A DNA stretch of 64,000 bases from Ecdyonurus torrentis. Taxonomy: Eukaryota > Arthropoda > Insecta > Ephemeroptera > Heptageniidae. The position numbers and the translations under genes are program-made. The notes under the pieces are model-generated. The model was not told the DNA's origin. It saw only the letters and a program-made list of their open reading frames with translations, and ran no database searches. Shown piece by piece: positions 57,835 to 64,000 of this stretch. The stretch spans positions 28,116,613 to 28,180,612 of the forward strand of contig OX439127.1 in assembly GCA_949318235.1 (NCBI GenBank). Reading direction: 5' to 3'. Each line of letters starts with the position of its first letter. The first letter of the stretch is position 1.

Positions 57835-60800
57835 TTGAGGCTCATTTGCGGAAAATTGATTTGAGCAAAAACTTCATGGAGTATAGTAAATTGTTCCTTG
57901 GTTTATTATAAAGCTAAATAATGATATAAAATTGAACTTTACGACAACATCGCTACCCTAAAGTAGTACCTTAAATGCTACAAATAAAATTCACTTTTAC
58001 AGTGAATACCTAATATTTATTTTTACACACCAAAATTAAATTAAGATTTAAATACAATAAATAATTTAATTTATTGCTTTAACTTTGAAATGCATTATGA
58101 AGACACTTTTTTTTTCTTTTTTTTTTTCCCCTATTGAAAACAATGTGTGAGAGTGTAGATGGAATAATAGCAAATTCCATAGCAATCTTTTTCTTTTGTA
58201 CTTTTTTTTTTTTTTAATTTGATGTTTAAAAAAAAGAGAGAGAGAGAGAGATTTCACTAAATCAAGTATTTTTAATTGACTGGACTAAATTTTGACTTCA
58301 CTAAATCGAATAGTGAATTATTTACTAAATAAAAAATTTTAACATTGAAATGCCTATCTTTTTGGCCTCGTAATAAAAACCATTTATTATTATTATTATT
58401 ATTATTATCTTTGACTTCACTAAATCGGAAAATTCTCTAAATCGAGTCATTAATTCAGTAGTTTACTGTATATATAGTTTCTAGATCCCTAGATGTAGCA
58501 TAGCTTGTAAATATTTTATGTGCCATTATTGTTATGCATAATGTATCCTGTCAATTAGGAACAAATCAATGTTATGGTTCCAGGTGGTGATGGTCAACAG
58601 CAAAGATCACAACAAGAGCGGCAGGAGCCGATGGATATAGCTGGCTTGTCAAATTTGGACTTCAGTGGAATTCAAATTCCCAGTTCTGCTGCTGCTACTG
58701 CTGCTACAACTCCAAGCAGACAGCAAACGCCTGAAAGTCCAGCCATGATACGAGATATGTTTTTGGCAAATCCAGATCAGCTGGCGTTATTAAAGCAAAA
58801 CAATCCACGTCTTGCAGATGCACTTCTGTCTGGAAATTTAGGTGAATGCACTTTTCTTGATCTTCTTTTAAGTAAATTGTACCAATTAAAAAAGAGAGTG
58901 TGTGTTGATGCAAGTGTAATAGTAATAACATAACAGTGAAGATGTCATACTGCATTTCAGTGCTTTTATTTATAATACATTTTAATTCCTAATATTTATG
59001 TAATCTTAAAGCTGGAAAGAAACATGTTATTTTTATTAGCTAAATTACAAGTAGTAGTCTTATTAAAAATTATGGCACAAGTAAAAAAAATCCCAAAAAT
59101 TTATTTAGCCTTGTTTTTCCCTCTTCTAGTTTGTACCATTTCTTTCAAAAGCGGAAAAACAGTTGTCGGCACCATAGCAAAACCAAAGGCTTTGCACCAA
59201 TTTTGAACTTAACAGCTTTATAACTGGAAAACTATTGGTCATCTAACCAAAATATAAAATAGTTATCAGGTAATAAACTGGCAGAGTGGGCATGATAGAT
59301 GTTGATACTAATTAATGTATCCAAAAAATATCTTTAATTTAAGAAAATCTCCCACTTCTTCTTGCTCCTCACCGAGTATAGGTTCGAGCCACTGCTGGGT
59401 GCATACGTGAAGTGTGAGAGCACAACATGTTGCGCAATGCATGTTTACGTGCATTCCATGACGACGCACAGTATTCGGTAGGTGCATGATTGATGTGATT
59501 GCACCGACCAGCCTGCCTAGATGTTTCCACGGTTTCTATAGGCTGTCATGGCGAATGCCAGGCTGTGTACTGAGGCCATGGCCGGCCCATATGTGCTTTT
59601 CCATTAATTGGAAAGTCCTTACCTGTCGATAAGACAATGTCTTGACTGGGACTGGGATTGGTGTATAGCACGATAACACAATATGGCAAGCAAAAAATAA
59701 TAATAATAATAATACCAATTGCGGGTTGAGGGATGAGGTGAAGGGTGGGAAAATGAGAAGATAAATGAGCAACATGTGTGACCGCGCCACGGTCTTGTGT
59801 CTTCCACAGGGTGCCGCTTTGTGTCTTGAAGGGAAAGTAAATTTGCAGCCCCAATGTTAAAATGTATGCAAGGTGTATTTTACATGCTATTTTTTTATAA
59901 AAATGATGCATGTGTTGTTTTTCAAGTTAAAATTTTGAGATATAAGCAAAAAAAGACAAATTACCCTCTCGCAAAATGTTTTTCCATATTTATATAAGTT
60001 ATGCTTGTAAGCCAAATTATCCGTGACCAACCTGCAGCAGGGGGTAAAAGTTCACTTAAAAGCAAAAATCGCTGTTTCCCTTTTTCGCTGAATCAAATGA
60101 CATAAAAAAACGTGCTTAATTAATTTTTGAGAAATTTTTCTTTTGCAAATATAAAATCTTCATAACAACACCAATTGATTTAGCTAATAAAAACAAAATG
60201 ATTGTTTTTGGCTTTAAGAAAAGCTTACAAATACCAGCAAGTGCCTTACCACAGTAGAAGTTTTATAGAGAGGTTGAGGTCTCACATGGCACAGAGTTTT
60301 AGTTATAATATTTTTATAACTGAGATTTGTCATATTTTCATGACATTATCAATTGAAGATGAGATTTACTTGAGATTTTACTTGTACAAGACTACATGCT
60401 GCTCACAGTCAGTGATGTGTTCAAATAAATCTCTTTCTTTGAATGATATTGTCATTAAAATATGACGAAAGCTTTCAGTTATAAAAATATTATAACGAAA
60501 AGTCTGTGCCACATGAGATCTCGAACTCTACATAGATTTCTACTAACCTTTTTTTTTTTTTTTTTTTTCCTTAAATTAATATTTATGTAAACAAATTTAT
60601 GTTAACAGAAACATTTGCAAGTGTGCTAAAAGAGCAGCAAACCGCACGAGCTGAGCGAGAATTGCAACGTGTAAGAATGATGAATGCTGATCCTTTTGAT
60701 CTTGAGGCACAGAGACTGATAGCTGATGAGATACGTCAAAAGAATATAGAAGCAAATATGGAAGCAGCTATAGAATACAACCCTGAAACATTTGGCACTG

Positions 60801-63540
60801 TTGTAATGCTTTATATAAATTGTGTTGTAAATGGGCACCCAGTTAAAGCATTTATAGATTCTGGTAAGTGAATTGTTGTTGTAATGTGTATACCAATAGA
60901 AATGTGAGAAACAAAATTATATTGAAGCTCATTAACCTATTTATTCTTTTTATATATTTGAGGGGGAAAAAACATCACAGGTAGTATATAAATGTTAAAA
61001 AATTAAAAATAAATACATAAAATAGTAAATTGTAAACTAGTATGAGTCACATGTAGAGCAATCAAACAGGCAAGTAACTGTCGATTACCAGCACTTTTAA
61101 GTAACTAGAGAATTCCACAGACCTTGAGCTATCCTATCTATTAAAAAATAATAATAAAAAAAATAAAAAACTTTGTTGTGTACAAATAACCTTGAAAATT
61201 ATCATTAATAAACATAAAATTTGTTTACAGGAGCACAAACTACCATTATGTCCTCAGCTTGTGCAGAGAGATGTCATATTATGAGATTGGTTGATAATCG
61301 TTGGGCAGGTTATGCCAAAGGAGTGGGAGTGCAAAAAATAATAGGGCGGATTCACATGGTTCAGATACAAATAGAAAAAGATTACCTCACCACATCATTC
61401 TCTGTACTTGCTGAACAGCCTATGGACATGTTACTTGGACTGGATATGCTCAAAAGACATCAAGTAAGTAGATTGCACAATTGATACTATTCACAAGATA
61501 AACATGGCTAGGATTCCGGTGTTGGTGTTACAAAAGAAAAAAGAAGAGAACAAATAAAACTAATATATTATTACGCCTCTTGCCTCTAATTTTGGATCAG
61601 GTTAGAATATTTTCTCTTTTATGCAAGGCGTTAATCAATTTCTCTTTCATCTGAATGAATCCATAATTTTACACATACTTGTTCACATTGGGCTTAAGGT
61701 ATTAACTGTATGTGAAATAGAAAGGTTTTTCATAATTGTATTGTTTTCAATTGTTATTCTAGTGTACAATAGACCTCAAACGAAATCTCCTTCACATTGG
61801 AACAACTGGTACTGAAACAAAATTCTTAGCTGAGGGCGATTTACCTATGTGTGCTCGTCTCAGTGGACGTAATGACGAGTTGGAAGACATGGAACTGGCT
61901 AAGGCTTTAGAGCAGAGTGCCCAAGATGTGGGTCCATCAGGAGATCATGGACCTGGCACAAGCTCTGCAACTCAAGCAGGTACACTTAAATCTGGGTGTT
62001 GTGTTTTATAATTCTTTATATCAGTTCTTCCGAATAGAGATGTCGTAGTAGAGTTTTTTTGCCATGGGACTATGAGCTCTATGAAAATAACAGGTAAGAT
62101 TCAAGGTCGCATCACACAAAAAATCTAATACGACATTTCTATCCGGAAGACCTGATATGTTACTGAAGAGAAGAAGAAAATTCTATTCAGCAAATAAAAC
62201 TCATTTTATTGCTTTTGATGTTACAAAATTTACATGTCATGATGCTCTTTTTTTAGTATTTTTTATTTATTTATTTATGGTATTATTATTATTTATTATT
62301 TTTTTACACACATAAAGTATCATTAGCATGTCGTGCCTCTGTTTTGTAAAAAAACAATAATAAATCTAAAATATATCCGAGGAAAAAACCATTGCAGATA
62401 AATACAGTACCGTACATGATGTTAAAAGAAATAATAGACAAGTTTTGGTACAGGAAAAATATGTACCAAGGAAAAATCGTCTATGCGATAATTGATAATT
62501 AAAAGATTTGATAGAAAAACTTAATGAGCTCAAAGATTACAAAATTGCACAATAATTTATTCAAGATGATGCCATCATTCAGAATATCAACTAGATCAAA
62601 TAACTGTCTCTTAACATTGGCAATTTATCATGCGACCTTGAAACGTAACTCTTCTCTTCATAGAACTTGTAGAGTCGCATCCCACGTTTTCTCAGATATG
62701 AGTAAGCTGTTTGATCTTATCGATATGCAATATCATCATTCCCCCCCCCCCCCCCCCCAAGAAAAAAAAAGTAGTCTTTCTCATGGGGGAATTCAGACTG
62801 GCATAGTGGGGAGCACATTGCTTGGCTGTGTGTATTCTTCATTCCAGTCTCGGCAAGCGAGCGCTTAACATGCTCGACAGTTGTAATCAAGCAATGGGTG
62901 GACGGACTGATTTCTTGCATAACTACTGCTGATTCTCAATACCTGCAGCCATTAATTGTATATTAATTAATTTATTGATATTTGAAGAAATAGGCTGAAA
63001 TGTGTTTATAGCTTTTGGTTTGAGGGAACATGGCGCATGGAGCATGGCATGTGCATTATTTAAATTTTGACACAGAAGCCCCATTATTTTTATGCATCTT
63101 ACAGCATGTTACATGCATTTTACAGTTATGCTAGAAATTTGATCCCACATCTATGTATAAATTAGAGAATTTTCATATTCTATTAATTTTCAATATAATG
63201 TGATCTAAACTTTCTATGTACTATTTGTCCATTACTTTTTTTAACATAATACATTAAATATTAAGTACATTTGTGATGACTGATTACTCAATTGAGTGTA
63301 ATGGCTTTTCAATCTATTGATTTTGTTATTATTTTTTCTGTTTTTATAGGCTCTTCCCGGGTCCCTCGTGCTGACCCAGCTGTTTCTATACTTCCTGGAG
63401 ATCAGTTCACTGAAGCAGCTGTCAGAGAATTAGTTGCTCTTGGTTTTACCAGAGAACAAGTAATTGCAGAACTTCGACGTTTTAAAGGAGACAAGACACA
63501 AGCAACTGCAGCACTTTTTGCTAAGTCGCTCAAGTTCTGA
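52725..63540 (+). CDS. DDI1: DDI1/DDI2 ubiquitin-directed aspartyl protease, 6 exons
   Basis: Exons 52725-52950, 58584-58841, 60609-60863, 61231-61463, 61763-61979, 63350-63540 join in frame to 459 codons plus stop. Order: ubiquitin-like domain (1-73), a Q/S/A/T-rich linker, helical domain with [18 protein letters not shown] (about 170-220), retropepsin-like protease (about 222-345) with catalytic [12 protein letters not shown] (Asp245-Ser-Gly) and the conserved [14 protein letters not shown], a UIM-like helix ([16 protein letters not shown], about 363-378) and a C-terminal UBA (about 417-457, loop LGFT). DDI proteins bind polyubiquitinated clients and cleave them; known targets include the transcription factor NFE2L1/SKN-1A, which controls proteasome genes. 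Intron 1 (5.6 kb) and others carry mobile DNA. Vertebrate DDI2 lacks the UBA. Confidence 0.96.
53129..53410. mobile_element. MITE, about 280 bp (DDI intron 1)
   Basis: CGTCAATCGAGTGACTTTGG at the left and the mirror of GTCAAGTGGAGTGACTTTAG at the right. Confidence 0.75.
53555..53985. mobile_element. inverted-repeat element with nested 120-bp MITE
   Basis: Arms: ATTGGTATGATACATACGG, GAATGTACC and AAATGAGCTTGCAT with mirrors; inner arms AATGATTATACATAT and mirror. The Tc1-type MITE 53691-53810 and a palindrome (GCATACTGTGTGCATATGTA and partner, 53812-53871) lie at the centre. Confidence 0.75.
53691..53810. mobile_element. 120-bp Tc1-type MITE, copy 3
   Basis: CAGCTCTGGCCAAAAGTTC and mirror, flanked by TA. 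It is in the opposite orientation to copy 2 (the GGGCAGCAGCGG block is on the minus strand). Confidence 0.88.
54012..54329. mobile_element. CGATG-ended palindromic repeat, copy D
   Basis: The largest copy, with ends ATCGATGTTGTTGCAAGCAA and TTGTAACAACATCGGT. At least five copies of the TGACAAAAAACGAGTTACAC-type unit are arranged as inverted sets around ATGTAGATGGCGCTCGAC. Confidence 0.85.
54420..56991. mobile_element. 2.6-kb foldback element with 139-bp tandem repeats (DDI intron 1)
   Basis: The outer arms of about 400 bp (54420-54820 and 56585-56991) are near-perfect mirrors, beginning CACTCTTTTCCATAACTCGT, with TA on both sides. Each continues into a tandem array of a 139-bp unit: four good copies plus degenerate ones at the left (54822-55540) and five at the right in inverse orientation (55740-56580). 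The diagnostic word is GACATACCAATGAAAACGGT. The unique centre is about 55545-55740. Short open frames of about 75 codons recur every 139 bp but are by-products of the unit. Confidence 0.9.
57011..57045. repeat. poly(T) tract
   Basis: About 35 T just outside the 2.6-kb foldback. Confidence 0.9.
57097..58468. mobile_element. pogo/Tigger-like non-autonomous element, 1.4 kb
   Basis: Begins CAGTAAACTTTTGATTTAGT and ends with an imperfect mirror (CAGTAGTTTACTG), flanked by TA. Subterminal GACTTCACTAAATCG words are repeated at both sides (57168, 58303, 58412), as in pogo-type elements. It is interrupted by the MITE at 57272-57975. No transposase frame is seen. Confidence 0.7.
57272..57975. mobile_element. 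MITE, 704 bp, nested in the pogo-like element
   Basis: TTTAAGGTACTACTTTAGGG at the left is mirrored by CCCTAAAGTAGTACCTTAAA at the right. It contains a 45-A tract (57788-57831). Confidence 0.8.
59363..59712 (+). mobile_element. tRNA-derived SINE (family 1), 5'-truncated copy
   Basis: Same family as 6544-6958 in the opposite orientation. It starts just before box B (GGTTCGAGCC, 59381-59390), so box A is missing. The body is closely similar and the 3' end is (ATA)n rather than poly(A). It lies in DDI intron 2. Confidence 0.82.
60228..60545. mobile_element. foldback family F1, copy in DDI intron 2
   Basis: Left arm ACCAGCAAGTGCCTTACCAC with GGTCTCACATGGCACAGAGT; inner mirror CTGTGCCACATGAGATCTCG at 60505. 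The right arm ends near 60545. Confidence 0.7.
62018..62158. mobile_element. MITE, 141 bp (DDI intron 5)
   Basis: ATATCAGTTCTTCCGAATAG and mirror, continuing through AGATGTCGTA and TACGACATTT. Confidence 0.78.
62490..62960. other. unassigned repeat-like stretch (DDI intron 5)
   Basis: Starts with the TTTGATAGAAAAAC element end also seen at 25301 and 63915, has a 16-C tract at 62743-62758 and a more GC-balanced part (62780-62930). I cannot classify it. Confidence 0.35.
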
Positions 63541-63756
63541 AGGATAATTTTGTTTGGTTACTTTAGTAGCTCAAGCTTGTCTTGTACAGTGATTGCTTGC
63601 ACTGCTTGTATTTTATATTAATTGTTTTTTGTTTGTTTTTAACCCCACTTTAATTTGTTAATTATCGTTTGCTGTAGTTATATCAGGTGATGACTGTATT
63701 TTTTAGTAACTTTGTATCTACGTTTTTCAACTAGTATAAGAAGAATTATATGTACG

Positions 63757-63880
63757 AGTATCAGTTCCAAAAACTGCTTCTTGCATTTTCAGTAAAGGTG
63801 AGTTTCTTATTAATATCTGATATGATATGACCTTTCCTTTGTTGAAAAGGTAAGAAGTGTTTTTTGGAACTGATAGACTC
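63757..63880 (+). repeat. inverted repeat in the DDI 3' UTR
   Basis: TATCAGTTCCAAAAACTGCTTC and its imperfect mirror (AAGTGTTTTTTGGAACTGATA) are separated by about 75 nt, lying between the stop codon and the likely polyadenylation signal. It could be a small MITE or an RNA hairpin. Confidence 0.65.
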
Positions 63881-63905
63881 AATTATCTTTATTGTATTGT
63901 TTAAT

Positions 63906-63911
63906 AATAAA
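63906..63911 (+). terminator. DDI polyadenylation signal (candidate)
   Basis: AATAAA 366 bp after the stop. No earlier perfect signal is seen in the 3' UTR. Confidence 0.45.
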
Positions 63912-63912
63912 A

Positions 63913-64000
63913 AAGATTTGATAGAAAAACACATGGATTAGGAAAATTTGGGGACTGACAGATAGTAATGAGCATAATAGACTATGGTCAATACTCACGC
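63913..64000. mobile_element. left end of a TTTGATAGAAAAA-type element, cut by window end
   Basis: GATTTGATAGAAAAACACAT followed by GATTAGGAAAA matches 25112-25140 and 25301-25320. The rest is outside the window. Confidence 0.5.

Noticed and set aside
59536..59911. Minus-strand open frames of 62-121 codons
   Set aside because: They overlap the second SINE copy and share its sequence with the frame at 6587.
60842..61463. Retroviral or LTR-retrotransposon protease
   Set aside because: The retropepsin-like domain is embedded in a spliced gene with ubiquitin-like and UBA domains, which identifies the cellular DDI protein.

Overview
This is a window from an AT-rich animal nuclear genome: spliced genes with GT-AG introns, standard code, long (TA)n, (ACAT)n and (TTTC)n microsatellites, tRNA-derived SINEs, a LINE 3' end and very many inverted-repeat (MITE or foldback) elements. 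The two genes are conserved animal genes. The DDI protein keeps a C-terminal UBA domain that vertebrate homologues lack, so a non-vertebrate metazoan is likely; I cannot name the species.

Layout. 1-14.4 kb: no recognisable gene, only microsatellites, a SINE and several MITEs. 14.4-15.86 kb: probable promoter and untranslated 5' part of the first gene. 15,861-46,880 (+): a 29-exon gene for ELYS/MEL-28 (AHCTF1), the nucleoporin that seeds nuclear pore assembly on chromatin. The exons join in frame to 2,950 codons plus stop. Its introns hold most of the mobile DNA. 46.9-52.7 kb: intergenic, full of nested inverted repeats. 52,725-63,540 (+): a six-exon gene for DDI1/DDI2, a ubiquitin-directed aspartyl protease of 459 residues. 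The window ends just past its 3' UTR.

The two genes lie in tandem on the + strand and show no functional link in the sequence. ELYS acts in post-mitotic pore assembly; DDI acts in the ubiquitin-proteasome pathway.

The most unusual content is in the ELYS introns. A 1.8-kb inverted-repeat element in intron 15 carries two identical, oppositely oriented hammerhead ribozyme motifs, each downstream of a CCAAT/TATA promoter, and its two halves look like circular permutations of one unit. Other notable items are a GC-AG intron, a 200-N assembly gap that is probably not real missing sequence, a SINE/LINE pair sharing a 3' tail, a 1.6-kb hAT element with iterated subterminal motifs, a 2.6-kb foldback built of 139-bp repeats, and several elements nested three or four deep.
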